35,493 nucleotides of DNA, from NCBI GenBank assembly GCA_934757155.1, contig CAKVLI010000016.1, positions 1 to 35,493 on the forward strand. Direction: 5' to 3'. This document shows positions 16,687-26,655 of this stretch, piece by piece; within the stretch, counting starts at the first letter, position 1, and each line of letters opens with the position of its first letter. The notes under the pieces were generated by a model. That model did no database searches, was not told where the DNA came from, and saw only the letters and a program-made list of their open reading frames with translations. Both the position numbers and the translations under genes were made by a program. Source of the DNA: an uncultured Candidatus Melainabacteria bacterium. Its GTDB lineage: Bacteria > Cyanobacteriota > Vampirovibrionia > Gastranaerophilales > Gastranaerophilaceae.

Positions 16687-18081
16687 ATGTTTGAGTCGTT
16701 ATCAGATAAATTACAGGATATAATTGCAAAAACTTCCGGTCAAAGCGAATTGACTCAGGAAAATATGCAAGATGCTTTAAGAGAAATCAGAAGAGCGTTG
16801 CTTGAAGCGGATGTAAACTTGCGTGTTGTTAAGTCTTTTATTTCATCTATAAAAGATCGCGCAGAAGGTGAAGATGTTGTCAGAGGGGTTAATCCTTCTC
16901 AACAATTGGTAAAAATTGTACACGATGAACTTGTAAATTTGTTAGGTAAAGACTTATCTCCGCTCGATTTTTCAGGAAATCCGAATTTAATAATGATGCT
17001 TGGGTTGCAAGGTAGTGGTAAAACTACATCTTCAGCAAAACTTGCAATCAAGCTCAAAAAAGAGGGTAGAAACCCTTTATTAGTGGCTTGTGACGTTTAT
17101 AGACCTGCTGCAATAACTCAATTAAAGGCATTGGGTACTCAATCCGAAATTGAAGTATACGCGGAAGAAGAGTCTAAAGATGTTCAATCTATCGTGAAAA
17201 ATGCGATTTCTTATGCTAAAGAAAAAGGGTTTAATACCCTGATTTTGGATACAGCCGGCAGACTTCAAATTGATACGGATATGATGGCAGAACTTCTTTT
17301 GATAGACAGAATTTTTCATCCGACCGAAAAACTATTGGTAATAGACTCTATGACCGGTCAAGAATCCGTAAATGTCGCGGAAAACTTTGATGCTCAGCTC
17401 GGAATTACGGGTCTTGTTTTAACCAAATTGGACGGCGACTCCAGAGGTGGTGCCGCTCTAAGTATCGCGTACTGTACCGGAAAACCTATAAAACTCACGG
17501 GTACCGGAGAAAAACTAAACGCTCTTGAAGATTTTTATCCGCAGAGAATGGCGGACAGAATTTTGGGAATGGGCGATATTGTATCCTTAGTTGAGCGTGC
17601 GCAGGAGGTTTTTGACGAAAAGACCGCGAAAGAGATGGAAAAGAAAATGGCGAAAGCCGAATTTTCTTTCAATGATTTTCTTAAAATGCAATCTCAGATG
17701 AAAATGTTTGGTTCTATGGAGCAATTACTGGGTATGCTTCCGGGGCTTAAAATGTCTAAAGATGACAGACAGATGATTTCTCACGAGGGTGAAAAACAGT
17801 TCAAGAGAATTGAAGTATTTATTCAATCTATGACTCCGGAAGAACGTGAACATCCGGAATTAATGAACACTTCGCGCAAGAGAAGGATTTCTGCAGGTTC
17901 AGGTATACCTATACACGATATAAATTTATATATTAACCAGTTTGAGCAAATGCGAAAAATGATGAAGGGTATGTCTGATTTGAAGTCTAATCTCGGCAAA
18001 CTTGGCGGGAAACTCGGAGCTCAAGGTGCAGGAAAGTTATCAATGCATCAAATGATGAAAAATATGCGTAGGTTTAGATAA
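16687..18081 (+). CDS. ffh: Signal recognition particle GTPase Ffh
   Basis: Ffh binds 4.5S RNA and signal sequences and targets ribosomes to FtsY/SecYEG. The N domain covers 1-95. The G domain has GLQGSGKTTSSAKLA (about 101-115), DVYRPAAITQL, DTAGRLQ and TKLDGDSRGGAAL, and the closing loop GTGEKLNALEDFYP. The Met-rich M domain follows, with the RNA-binding segment RKRRISAGSGIPIHDIN and the tail HQMMKNMRRFR. The 464-residue length is usual. RBS AAGGGG lies six bases before ATG. Its stop codon overlaps the pth start (TAATG). Confidence 0.97.
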   Translation: MFESLSDKLQDIIAKTSGQSELTQENMQDALREIRRALLEADVNLRVVKSFISSIKDRAEGEDVVRGVNPSQQLVKIVHDELVNLLGKDLSPLDFSGNPNLIMMLGLQGSGKTTSSAKLAIKLKKEGRNPLLVACDVYRPAAITQLKALGTQSEIEVYAEEESKDVQSIVKNAISYAKEKGFNTLILDTAGRLQIDTDMMAELLLIDRIFHPTEKLLVIDSMTGQESVNVAENFDAQLGITGLVLTKLDGDSRGGAALSIAYCTGKPIKLTGTGEKLNALEDFYPQRMADRILGMGDIVSLVERAQEVFDEKTAKEMEKKMAKAEFSFNDFLKMQSQMKMFGSMEQLLGMLPGLKMSKDDRQMISHEGEKQFKRIEVFIQSMTPEEREHPELMNTSRKRRISAGSGIPIHDINLYINQFEQMRKMMKGMSDLKSNLGKLGGKLGAQGAGKLSMHQMMKNMRRFR

Positions 18082-18638
18082 TGAAATTAATCGTAGGACT
18101 GGGAAATATTGGCGAAAAATACGTTTTTACAAGACATAATGTCGGCTTTATGCTGGCAGACAGTATTGCTGTGAATGAAAATCTTACTTTTCGCGAAAAC
18201 TCCAGATTAAAATGCTTTATGACTAATTTAAGAAACGGGTATGACGATTACCTTATTATAAAACCGACTACATTTATGAACCTGTCGGGCGAGGCGGTTC
18301 GCGCAGTTATGGATTATTATAAAATTGCGATTGAAGATATTTTGATAGTTTATGATGATTTGAGTCTTGAATTAGGCAGAATGCGTTTCCGTGCAAACGG
18401 TTCTGACGGCGGGCATAACGGGATAAAATCAGTTATCAAACATGTCGGCACGCAAGATATTGCCAGACTTAAAATCGGAATCGGGCCTCAACCGAGCATT
18501 CCATCAGAGGTTTTTGTACTACAAAACTTTTCAAAAGAAGAGTTAGAAATTCTTAAAACAACATTAACAAAAGCAAAAGAAGGCATTGGTTGCTATTTCA
18601 GAGAAGGACTTGCAACCGCGCAAAATAAGTTTAACTGA
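18081..18638 (+). CDS. pth: Peptidyl-tRNA hydrolase
   Basis: Pth recycles tRNA from prematurely released peptidyl-tRNA. The family landmarks are KLIVGLGNIGEKYVFTRHNVG (catalytic His19), TTFMNLSGEAV, YDDLSLELG with the catalytic Asp, and NGSDGGHNGIKS. It has GNIG where most members have GNPG, and SDGG for SAGG, both mild. The 185-residue length is normal. Translationally coupled to ffh. Confidence 0.95.
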   Translation: MKLIVGLGNIGEKYVFTRHNVGFMLADSIAVNENLTFRENSRLKCFMTNLRNGYDDYLIIKPTTFMNLSGEAVRAVMDYYKIAIEDILIVYDDLSLELGRMRFRANGSDGGHNGIKSVIKHVGTQDIARLKIGIGPQPSIPSEVFVLQNFSKEELEILKTTLTKAKEGIGCYFREGLATAQNKFN

Positions 18639-18657
18639 AACAATACAGGAGATTGTA

Positions 18658-19947
18658 ATGAAATTAGCAGAACAACTTGAACAAGATGAAAAATACGAAG
18701 AAGCCTACGCGGAGTACAAAAAAGAGCTTCCTCATAAACAAGGGGATATTGAACTTTTGACCAAGCTTGCACACATTGCCTTGATTCTTGATAGAAAAGA
18801 TGAAGCAAAGGTTTATTATGGCAAAATTTTGGAAATTGACCCGCCTAATATTCTTGCTCATGAGCAATTAATTGACTTGTTCTATAATGAAGATAAGTTC
18901 AAATACTATCTTTTGAGAGGAAATTTGCATTCATTGCAACAACTTTTCAGTCACGCAAAAAGTGATTACAAAAAAGCTATCGACCACGCTAAAGAGCCGG
19001 CTGAGGCTTTGCCTGCAAGATATTTGCTTGCAGGGCTTTGTGAAGGACAAGAAAAGTACCAAGAAGCAATCGATGAATACTTGAGAATTGCGGATTTTGA
19101 CGACAAAAATCCTGTAGTGTTCTTAAAGCTTGCTGAACTTTATGAAAAAACGGACGGAATTTCAGCTTCAATCTCAATTCTTGAAAGAGGTAGAACTGAA
19201 AACCATTTTGAGAATTTTGAAGAAATTCTTGCAGGGTATTATATTAGAGCTTCTCGTCCGGATAAGGCTTTAGAACTTACAAAACACGATCTTACCAAGG
19301 CAAGAGCATTGATGGATTTGGGTAGAAATGATGAAGCTTTTGAAATATTGAACAGAGTAAAAGATGATTACAAAAACGAAAAAATAATTCATTCTTTATT
19401 GGCTCAGTATTATTTCCAAAAGGGCGAAAAAGATGAAGCTTTCAAAGAAATTGACGAGTATGCAAAGCTCGACCCGAATTCACCGCTTATTTACCAAATG
19501 AGAGCTTTGATTTACGAAGCTGAAGGTGATTCATTCAATGAGCATGTTAACTGGGGTAAATTCAATGTTCTCAAGGGCGAAAAAGAAGTTGCTTTGAACG
19601 AGTATCTTATTGCATATCAATATGATGACAAAAATACAGAGCTTATTGAAACGATTGCAGTGCTTTTAGAGGGATTGAAAGACCAAACAAAGGCTTGCGA
19701 ATTTTACGAAAAACTTGTTGATATTGAACCGAAAAATGCGAATGCGCTCAAAAAACTTGCTATTTTCAGAGATTCAATCGGAGACTACACAGGCGCAATG
19801 GAATATATGGACAGGCTTAAAGAAGCTGACCCGAGAAACAGCTTTGTGACTGACAATTACGAAAAATTCCAGGACAGAGCCGAAAATGGTGCCGGAATAT
19901 TCTCATTCCTGAAAAATATGTTCGGTGGCGGAATGCCTCGTATGTAG
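18658..19947 (+). CDS. Tetratricopeptide repeat protein
   Basis: 429 residues from ATG 18658, selected because AGGAG (18647-18651) is six bases upstream; a longer in-frame start inside pth has no RBS. TPR-like helix pairs fill most of the length (YEEAYAEYKKEL, YQEAIDEYLRIADFD, AFKEIDEYAKLDPN, ACEFYEKLVDIEPKN, AMEYMDRLKEADPR). The last about 20 residues turn hydrophobic and Gly-rich (GIFSFLKNMFGGGMPRM). No signal peptide. Probably an adaptor protein in the ffh-pth-U32 operon; partner unknown. Confidence 0.83.
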   Translation: MKLAEQLEQDEKYEEAYAEYKKELPHKQGDIELLTKLAHIALILDRKDEAKVYYGKILEIDPPNILAHEQLIDLFYNEDKFKYYLLRGNLHSLQQLFSHAKSDYKKAIDHAKEPAEALPARYLLAGLCEGQEKYQEAIDEYLRIADFDDKNPVVFLKLAELYEKTDGISASISILERGRTENHFENFEEILAGYYIRASRPDKALELTKHDLTKARALMDLGRNDEAFEILNRVKDDYKNEKIIHSLLAQYYFQKGEKDEAFKEIDEYAKLDPNSPLIYQMRALIYEAEGDSFNEHVNWGKFNVLKGEKEVALNEYLIAYQYDDKNTELIETIAVLLEGLKDQTKACEFYEKLVDIEPKNANALKKLAIFRDSIGDYTGAMEYMDRLKEADPRNSFVTDNYEKFQDRAENGAGIFSFLKNMFGGGMPRM

Positions 19948-19959
19948 GGAGATAACGGT

Positions 19960-21714
19960 GTGCAAAAAGGTTTTGTAGAACTTCTTTCTCCTGCTAAAGA
20001 CAGAGTGACTGCTATGGCTGCAGTTGACTGCGGAGCTGACGCGGTTTATATTGGCGCACCCGCCTTTGGAGCAAGAAAAGCTGTTCCGAATTCACTTGAA
20101 GATATCAAAGATGTCATTGATTATGCTCACAAATTTTGGGCAAAGGTTTATATAACCCTAAATACGATTTTGACCGATAAAGAACTTCCTGAGGCAGTTG
20201 ATATGGTCAAAAAACTTGATGAAATCGGTGCGGACGGGGTTATTATTCAAGATTTGGGACTATTAAACGAGCTTATAAAACTTAAACTTGATATTCCTAT
20301 TCATATGAGTACACAATGCGACAACTATAAACCTGAAAAGGTTAAATTCTTCAATGATATAGGAGTTTCTCGCGTAATCCTTGCAAGAGAGCTCTCTTTA
20401 GAGCAGATAAAAAATATTCATGAACAAAACCCAAATCTTGAATTGGAAAGCTTTGTACACGGTGCGCTTTGCGTATCAATGAGCGGTCAATGCTATTTGA
20501 GCCAATATATTGGCGGAAGGTCTGCAAACCGCGGTGAATGCGCTCAACCATGCCGAAAACTTTATTCTGTAGAAACAGAGGACGGCAAGGTTATCAAAAA
20601 AAATATCAGAGCTTTATGTTTAAAAGATTTTAACGCATCAAACCTTTTAAAAGAAATGCAAGATGCGGGAGTAATTTCCTTTAAAATTGAAGGCAGATTG
20701 AAAGATATTGAATATGTAAAAAATATTACTGCATATTATGCGCAAAAGCTCAGGAGTAAAACTTCTTCCGGTAAAAGCATTTATCCCTTTGAACCTAATC
20801 CTGAGAAAAGCTTTAACAGAGGGTTTACGGAATATTTCTTAAAAGGCAGAACTGATTGTTTTAACTTTGAATCAGCAAAATCCAAAGGCGAATTTATTGG
20901 TGAAATAACAGAGGTCAAACAAAACTGTTTTAAAATTCGTACAAATAAAGAATTGCACTCGCAAGACGGAATTTATTTCAAAGGAGAAGGTTTCCTTGTG
21001 AACAAGGTTGTTGACGGCTGGATTTATCCGAATAAATCAGTCAACTTGAAAAAGGGAGATGAATTATTTAGAAACCTTGATTTTGAGTTTGAAAAACTTC
21101 TAAAACTCCCTGTAAAACGTCAAATTGGGGTAAATATCGAAATCAAAAACGACCTCATTAAAATAACTGACGAGGACAATGTTTCTGTATTTTATCCTCT
21201 TCCAAAAGGTGAAAAAGCTAATAATCCTGAAAAAATCAGGGAAAATTTTAAAAACCAATTTTCAAAGACCGGCGAGAGTGATTTTTATGTCAAAAAAATA
21301 AATATTGATTCTGAACTCCCGTTTTTACCTGTAAGCGAAATCAATAAACTCAGACGAGATTTGTTAGAAAAGCTTATGGAGGCAAGGATAGAAACTTATA
21401 ATAACAACAAACATAAACAAAAGCAGATGAATTATGCAAAATATTACACCGATAAAGTGGATTATAGAGCCAATATCCATAATAAATCTGCTGAGGAATT
21501 TTACCAAAAATGCGGAGCTGGAGTATTGGAGTCCTCTTTTGAATCCAAACAGCCTGCAAGACAAGTTGAAGTAATGAGGTGCAAACATTGTATTAAATAT
21601 GCACTAAATATGTGCAAATCTCCTCAAAAACTGGTGCTAAAAGATGAGTACGGCAAAAAATTTCCGCTGAAATTCAACTGCAAAGACTGTGAGATGAGTG
21701 TATTAAGCACTTAA
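19960..21714 (+). CDS. U32 family protein (RlhA/peptidase U32-like)
   Basis: 584 residues, starting at GTG with AGGGAG (19946-19951) eight bases before it. The N-terminal TIM barrel has LLSPAKDRVTAMAAVDCGAD and GADAVYIGA. The U32 signature region is SFVHGALCVSMSGQCYLSQY then GGRSANRGECAQPCRKLY, whose cysteines probably hold an iron-sulfur cluster. Residues about 290-480 match the accessory region of long family members. The tail has two CxxC-type pairs (MRCKHCIKYALNMC, FNCKDCEMS). Members include collagenase-like proteases and the RNA hydroxylation factors RlhA/TrhP; length favours the RlhA branch, but I do not assert it. Its end overlaps the convergent gene by 12 bases. Confidence 0.85.
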   Translation: MQKGFVELLSPAKDRVTAMAAVDCGADAVYIGAPAFGARKAVPNSLEDIKDVIDYAHKFWAKVYITLNTILTDKELPEAVDMVKKLDEIGADGVIIQDLGLLNELIKLKLDIPIHMSTQCDNYKPEKVKFFNDIGVSRVILARELSLEQIKNIHEQNPNLELESFVHGALCVSMSGQCYLSQYIGGRSANRGECAQPCRKLYSVETEDGKVIKKNIRALCLKDFNASNLLKEMQDAGVISFKIEGRLKDIEYVKNITAYYAQKLRSKTSSGKSIYPFEPNPEKSFNRGFTEYFLKGRTDCFNFESAKSKGEFIGEITEVKQNCFKIRTNKELHSQDGIYFKGEGFLVNKVVDGWIYPNKSVNLKKGDELFRNLDFEFEKLLKLPVKRQIGVNIEIKNDLIKITDEDNVSVFYPLPKGEKANNPEKIRENFKNQFSKTGESDFYVKKINIDSELPFLPVSEINKLRRDLLEKLMEARIETYNNNKHKQKQMNYAKYYTDKVDYRANIHNKSAEEFYQKCGAGVLESSFESKQPARQVEVMRCKHCIKYALNMCKSPQKLVLKDEYGKKFPLKFNCKDCEMSVLST

Positions 21715-23370
21715 TTCTCTTAACTTAGTATCAACTTTGCCGATTTCTTTTTGGATTTGTTCTTTTTGAGTATTCAGTTCTGCAATAGTTGAATCAACCT
21801 GTTCTGCAGAAATATGTTGTCCGCTAAATTCGTGTATAGGGTCTATGCTTTGCGCAATCGCGTTTGAAATTCCAAACGGACTTCCTGTTAAGCTTTGTGC
21901 AGGTCCTATTATTGCCCACCAAGGGTCGAGCGCAATAAATCCGAGGTTAAATGCTCTGCCAAATGTAAGTTTTGGAATTCCATAACGGATACAATTAAAT
22001 TGGTTCTGAATTCCGCTTAACCAACTTGTTTTATCCATTCCAAATTCGTGTGTATCTTGAGCATAACGATTGTTACCGAGCATTTTTCTCATAGATTTGA
22101 ATCTCATAGATTTCAATTCGGATGCTGTTTTGTTGTAGTTTTTATTAATTTTTCTTACAGATTTATAGATAGCTTTTTCATCAGCTGATAATTTGCGTTT
22201 ATCAAAAAATCCGAGTCTTTTGTTTTCGGCTTTAATACCTTGCCAATCAACTTTAGTTTTAGCATTTGTAAGTTTGGCATAGTTCTTTATCATTGCTTCT
22301 AATTCAGCTTTTGCCAACTGTTTTTCGGAGCCTGTTGAATTGTTGTATTTTGTATAAGAGTCATAGATTTTTTGTCGAAGATCTGTTACATATTTATTTT
22401 TCTGTGTTTCAAATTGATTCTTAGCTTCGTCAATTGGCCTGTTCTTAGCGGTTGTATAGGTGGATTTAAAGCTTTTACCTAAACCTCTCATTCCGCCACC
22501 TGCAGAATTCATAACTTGTTGCGCTGTTGTGAAGTTTGTATGAGACGCTTTCCAAGGGTTAACGAATACATTTTTAAGTCCCCACAATCCGCCATCAGCC
22601 TTTGTGTATCCCCCTGCTGCTGACATTTTCTTGAGTCCGGCTCTTGATGCTATTGCAATAGTAACTCCGCTGCCAATTTCTTGTGATGCATTTTCAAGCT
22701 CTTGCATTGTTTCGGCTTTACAAGCTTTGTATATGCCCTTTCCGGTGCCTGCGACTCCGGCAGCTAAACCGGCATATGCCAAAACTGTCGGTGTTGCGGC
22801 AACAGCTGCTCCAACTGCTGATGCAATTGCGCCACCACCAAGCGCGGCTGCAACTCCTGCACCAATTGGTGCTGCAAATACACAAAGAGCGGTAACTCCG
22901 GCTGCAATTGCAACATTTTTGAGACATTTTTTCCAATTCCATTTCCCGTCTTTATCAAATCCGACAAGAGCTTTTGCGACGTTTATTGTCCCTGTCAGCA
23001 TTCCCATTCCGACTTTGCCGGCTTTTTTCCAGAATGAAACATCTTTAAGTTTTGTTTTATCTTCGATTTTACTTGAACCGTCTTTTTGTTTTCCGTTTTC
23101 TATTTCTTTAACTTGAGCGTTGATTTCCTCAACAGCTTTAGTTCCGTCTTCTTTTATCTTTGTATACTCGGCAATTGCTTCTCTTTGTTTTGCCAAACGA
23201 GCTTTTCTATCTTCAAAACTCTCGTATTTAGTGTTAGAGGTACTATTGGATGTTGCAAAATTAAATATCGGCATTGACCATTGAGTGCTAAAATCAAAAT
23301 TAGGCATTGTTGGTCTAAGCCAAGGTTTTTCAGAATAATCAAATTGTCCTATTGATAGATTCGGTCCCAT
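21703..23370 (-). CDS. Unrecognised Gly/Ala-rich membrane protein with coiled-coil ends
   Basis: 555 residues, no family recognised. A coiled coil at about 45-100 (RLAKQREAIAEYTKIK) is followed by a hydrophobic block at about 140-210 with glycine-zipper spacing (GAGVAAALGGGAIASAVGAA), enough for two or three membrane helices. A basic middle rich in Lys/Tyr/Asn (about 285-440) follows, and a second hydrophobic patch (about 490-515). It ends in a coiled coil (STIAELNTQKEQIQKEIGKV). RBS AGGGAAAA precedes ATG 23370. There is no signal peptide. Layout is reminiscent of pore-forming or inserted secreted proteins, but this is only a resemblance. Confidence 0.65.
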   Translation of the reverse strand: MGPNLSIGQFDYSEKPWLRPTMPNFDFSTQWSMPIFNFATSNSTSNTKYESFEDRKARLAKQREAIAEYTKIKEDGTKAVEEINAQVKEIENGKQKDGSSKIEDKTKLKDVSFWKKAGKVGMGMLTGTINVAKALVGFDKDGKWNWKKCLKNVAIAAGVTALCVFAAPIGAGVAAALGGGAIASAVGAAVAATPTVLAYAGLAAGVAGTGKGIYKACKAETMQELENASQEIGSGVTIAIASRAGLKKMSAAGGYTKADGGLWGLKNVFVNPWKASHTNFTTAQQVMNSAGGGMRGLGKSFKSTYTTAKNRPIDEAKNQFETQKNKYVTDLRQKIYDSYTKYNNSTGSEKQLAKAELEAMIKNYAKLTNAKTKVDWQGIKAENKRLGFFDKRKLSADEKAIYKSVRKINKNYNKTASELKSMRFKSMRKMLGNNRYAQDTHEFGMDKTSWLSGIQNQFNCIRYGIPKLTFGRAFNLGFIALDPWWAIIGPAQSLTGSPFGISNAIAQSIDPIHEFSGQHISAEQVDSTIAELNTQKEQIQKEIGKVDTKLRELSA

Positions 23371-23474
23371 AATTTTCCCTTAATTTTTTCCTCTTAGATA
23401 TATAAAGTAATTATTCTTACAGAAATTGCTTATTTTGTTAAGAAATATTAAGTTCGCGACAAGGTGTATTTTTA

Positions 23475-23489
23475 TGGTACACTATGCCT
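23475..23489 (+). promoter_or_regulatory. Extended -10 giving a leaderless era transcript
   Basis: TGGTACACT (23475-23483) is an extended -10, with a possible -35 GCGACA (23456-23461) 16 bases upstream of TACACT. The ATG at 23490 is six bases after the box with no Shine-Dalgarno. ATG 23484 abuts the -10 and cannot be on the transcript. Confidence 0.55.
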
Positions 23490-24383
23490 ATGAAGTGTGG
23501 TTTTGTAACAATTTTAGGACGACCGAATGTCGGAAAATCTACCCTTTTAAACCAGATTTTGGGGCAAAAGATTGTCATTGCGACAGACAAGGCTCAAACA
23601 ACCCGTAAGAGAATTAAAGGGATTTTAACAGAAGACCGCGGGCAGGTAATTTTTGTGGACACCCCGGGAGTTCACCGCCCTTTGAATAAATTAGGTGAAT
23701 TTCTCATGGATGAAGCCAAATTCGCAGTGCCTGATGCAGATTTAATTCTGTTCCTTGTTGACGGTTCGGAACCGGCAGGAAAAGGTGACAAGTGGATTGC
23801 AGAAAATCTTTTGAAAGAAACAAAAATTCCTGTGATTCTTGTTATGAACAAGGTTGATAAAATTAAAAACCAACAAAAAATCGAAGAAAATCTTATGTCT
23901 TATAAACTTTTGTTTGAAGAAAATATTCCTGTAATTAGAATTTCTGCGAAGACCGGAAGAAATAAAGATACTTTACTTACTAATATATTCAAAAAGCTTC
24001 CTGATGGTGAAAAATTATATCCTGATGATGTTGTAACAGAAGAAACAATGCGTTCTGTTGCAGAAGAAATTATCCGTGAGAAAATCCTTTTGAATACTAA
24101 AGAAGAGATTCCGCATTCAGTTGCGATAACGATTGATAAGTATGAAGAAGCAGAAGATATCGACAGAATTTATGCAACAATATATTGCGAGCAAAAAAGC
24201 CAAAAGGGGATTCTGATAGGAAAAGGCGGGGGACTGTTAAAGACTATCGGAACGCAAGCAAGACTTGAACTGGAAGACATAACAGAGAAAAAAGTGTTCC
24301 TTTCTCTTGAAGTAAAAATAGAGAAGGATTGGAGAAAAAAAGACAAAGTCCTGAAAAATTTCGGGTACTTTTCAGAAAAATAA
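23490..24383 (+). CDS. era: GTPase Era, 30S subunit assembly factor
   Basis: Era binds the 3' end of 16S rRNA during 30S maturation. The GTPase domain has GRPNVGKSTLLNQ, the switch I Thr (TTRKRIKGI), DTPGVHRP and NKVDKI. The C-terminal KH domain has GILIGKGGGLLKTIG and ends KVFLSLEVKIEKDWRKK. From ATG 23490 the protein has 297 residues, normal for Era. The start choice rests on the promoter position. The GH13 gene follows after 32 bases with a good RBS, so the two are probably co-transcribed. Confidence 0.96.
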   Translation: MKCGFVTILGRPNVGKSTLLNQILGQKIVIATDKAQTTRKRIKGILTEDRGQVIFVDTPGVHRPLNKLGEFLMDEAKFAVPDADLILFLVDGSEPAGKGDKWIAENLLKETKIPVILVMNKVDKIKNQQKIEENLMSYKLLFEENIPVIRISAKTGRNKDTLLTNIFKKLPDGEKLYPDDVVTEETMRSVAEEIIREKILLNTKEEIPHSVAITIDKYEEAEDIDRIYATIYCEQKSQKGILIGKGGGLLKTIGTQARLELEDITEKKVFLSLEVKIEKDWRKKDKVLKNFGYFSEK

Positions 24384-24415
24384 AACATCATATTATTTAG
24401 GGGAGATGTGTGTGA

Positions 24416-26653
24416 ATGAGAATTGGGACTGATTACAATGTGCCAAAGGCTTATACTTATAATCCGAATTTTAAAAGAAATTGGGCGGAGCATGTGAGTT
24501 GGGGTGCGAATTTTGTAAAAGAAACCGGCAAAGCTAATTTCAAGATGTTCACATTTAAAGATGCAAAAAATGTGTTTGTAGAATTGGCAAAGGATTCCGG
24601 TAGAAAATTCGGTAATATTAAAGACCGCATTGTGAAACTATTGTTTATACAGGGTGCGGCTTTTGGGTTGGGTGAAGTTTCAACTCAAGATGATGCAACA
24701 ACAATTTATCCTATGAACAATAAAGGCGATGGTGTCTTTGAGGTCGATAATATTGATACAAAAGAGAACTCTTCATACAGATTTATTGTGCAGACTCAGG
24801 ATGGCAAATTCAATATCGTGAAAGACGCTTATGCAAAAAAACAGCCTGATATAAACGGTTGGAGTGAAATATATGACCCAAACGGTTATGATTGGAGAAA
24901 CACAGCTTGGAATGACAGCCCAAACAGAATTGTCAGAAAACCAAATGAACCGATGAGAGGTCTTGAAAATTTAATTATAGAGGAAGTTAATATTCCGACT
25001 CTATCTCAGGAAGGTACTTTTGAAAAAGCAAGAGCTCATATCGATGATATTGTGGATAGAGGTATCGCAACCGCTATTGAAATCATGCCTGTAGAAAATA
25101 CGTTTTCTCTTCAATGGGGCTATGACGGTGTGGATAAATTTGCGGTAAACGAAAAAATGGGAGACCCAAATAAGCTTAAAGAGCTTATAGATTACATTCA
25201 TGGCAGAGGACTGAACGTTATCATGGATATGGTTCCAAACCATGTGGGTCCGGACGGTTGTGATTTAAAAGAGTCAGGTCCGTATCTGAAAGGACCGAAT
25301 GCTTTTGGTAACGCTATTAACTACGAAGGTAAAGACAATCGTTATGTCCGTGATTGGATGACAAATGCTGCTTTATGGTGGGTTAATGAATTCAAAGTTG
25401 ATGGATTAAGACTGGATATGACAAAATTCTGTGACTCAGATTATCTTTTGAAGCAAATTGTGGCTGAGGTTAACCACCATAATCCGCAAACATTTATCAT
25501 TGCAGAAGACGGACGAGAAAACCAAGCTTCTGTTACCGCATATCAAGTTCAGCCAATGACACACGAAAACATGTTGGAAATGATTGACCAGAGTGTGGAT
25601 AATATTGCAACAAAAGGGTGGATGACTTATCCGGACAATATAGGTTTTGATAGCGAGTGGGATTTTCCTTTTATGCATGAACTTAAAGACGCAGTAATTA
25701 TGCCACGGTATTTGAATCTTGATAGATTAGATGAAAAAATTAGAAATTCGCAGCATAGAGTTAAATTTGTAATGAGCCACGATGAAATTGGAAACTGTGA
25801 CGGAACAAGACTTATTCCCAAAATTGTTGCATCAGAAATGGGATTGTTCTATAAAGTTGACGGAAACTCTGATGCCGAAAAAGGACAGCGAACTGCGCAT
25901 ATAGCTCAAAAATTGACGGAATTGTATGCGACAGGAAAGCTAGAACAGATGTCACCTGAAGAATTACACCGTATGGCAAAAGAAATGGGATTAAATGACA
26001 GAAAACATATTTCTGCAAGCGGGTTTGAGAGAGCGTTTAATATTGCTAAGGCTAAGCAAAAACTTGCGTTTGCAACTGTAATGACAATTCCGGGACCAAA
26101 AATGTATTTTCAAGGGGATGACGATATGAAGCTTTCATATTTCAAATTCTTTAGAGAATTCTCTAGCGATGAATACAGAAGAGCAAATGACCCGAATTAT
26201 TTAAAATCAATTCTTGCAGAAAAAGGTTATGACACGTTAGAAAAATTTGCTCGTCCTCAATCTGTAATCGGAAGTGTTATTCCGAGCGATAATACGTATT
26301 CTGTTCAAATGCTCAATTTCTCAAAAGATTTGAGTAAACTTGTCAAAAGTTCGGATGCGTTGTTAAAAGGAAACATAATTAACACGTATAAAGATACAGT
26401 CCATAAGGTACACACACATCACCTAAAATATGGCGATGAAGAAATCCTTGTTCTCAAACACTTTGGAGAGGAGTTCCATTCGGATTCTTACTATATTACG
26501 GGATTTCCTGAGGGTAATTGGCAAGAGATATTTAATAGTGACAAAAAAGAGTATGGCGGTTTTAATTTTGTAAACACAGGAAAACTTATTAATTCGTCAT
26601 CGCAAGATCTTAACCTTGCTCCGAATTCGGTTGTAATTCTCAAAAAAGTGTAG
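24416..26653 (+). CDS. GH13 alpha-amylase family enzyme (alpha-glucan acting)
   Basis: 745 residues with a complete GH13 active site. Region I is DMVPNHVG (D271). Region II is GLRLDMTK with nucleophile D334. Region III is IIAEDGRE with acid/base E364. Region IV is VMSHDEIGN with D456. An N-terminal beta-sandwich-like part (about 70-150, including AKKQPDINGWSEIYDP) resembles CBM48-type modules of branching and trehalohydrolase-type enzymes. There is no signal peptide, so it acts in the cytoplasm, perhaps on glycogen. Residues 13-18 (YNPNFK) resemble the SFKG-like motif of other genes here. RBS GGGGAG is 10 bases before ATG. Branching, debranching or trehalose-forming activity cannot be told apart. 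Confidence 0.82.
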   Translation: MRIGTDYNVPKAYTYNPNFKRNWAEHVSWGANFVKETGKANFKMFTFKDAKNVFVELAKDSGRKFGNIKDRIVKLLFIQGAAFGLGEVSTQDDATTIYPMNNKGDGVFEVDNIDTKENSSYRFIVQTQDGKFNIVKDAYAKKQPDINGWSEIYDPNGYDWRNTAWNDSPNRIVRKPNEPMRGLENLIIEEVNIPTLSQEGTFEKARAHIDDIVDRGIATAIEIMPVENTFSLQWGYDGVDKFAVNEKMGDPNKLKELIDYIHGRGLNVIMDMVPNHVGPDGCDLKESGPYLKGPNAFGNAINYEGKDNRYVRDWMTNAALWWVNEFKVDGLRLDMTKFCDSDYLLKQIVAEVNHHNPQTFIIAEDGRENQASVTAYQVQPMTHENMLEMIDQSVDNIATKGWMTYPDNIGFDSEWDFPFMHELKDAVIMPRYLNLDRLDEKIRNSQHRVKFVMSHDEIGNCDGTRLIPKIVASEMGLFYKVDGNSDAEKGQRTAHIAQKLTELYATGKLEQMSPEELHRMAKEMGLNDRKHISASGFERAFNIAKAKQKLAFATVMTIPGPKMYFQGDDDMKLSYFKFFREFSSDEYRRANDPNYLKSILAEKGYDTLEKFARPQSVIGSVIPSDNTYSVQMLNFSKDLSKLVKSSDALLKGNIINTYKDTVHKVHTHHLKYGDEEILVLKHFGEEFHSDSYYITGFPEGNWQEIFNSDKKEYGGFNFVNTGKLINSSSQDLNLAPNSVVILKKV

Positions 26654-26655
26654 TC

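Noticed and set aside
18586..18657. Longer N-terminus of the second TPR protein starting inside pth
   Set aside because: An AGGAG six bases before ATG 18658 and the lack of an RBS for the upstream start make the shorter form far more likely.
22604..23116. 170-codon open frame opposite the glycine-rich block of the 555-residue protein
   Set aside because: Ala/Pro-rich composition is what antisense of Gly/Ala codons yields; no RBS.
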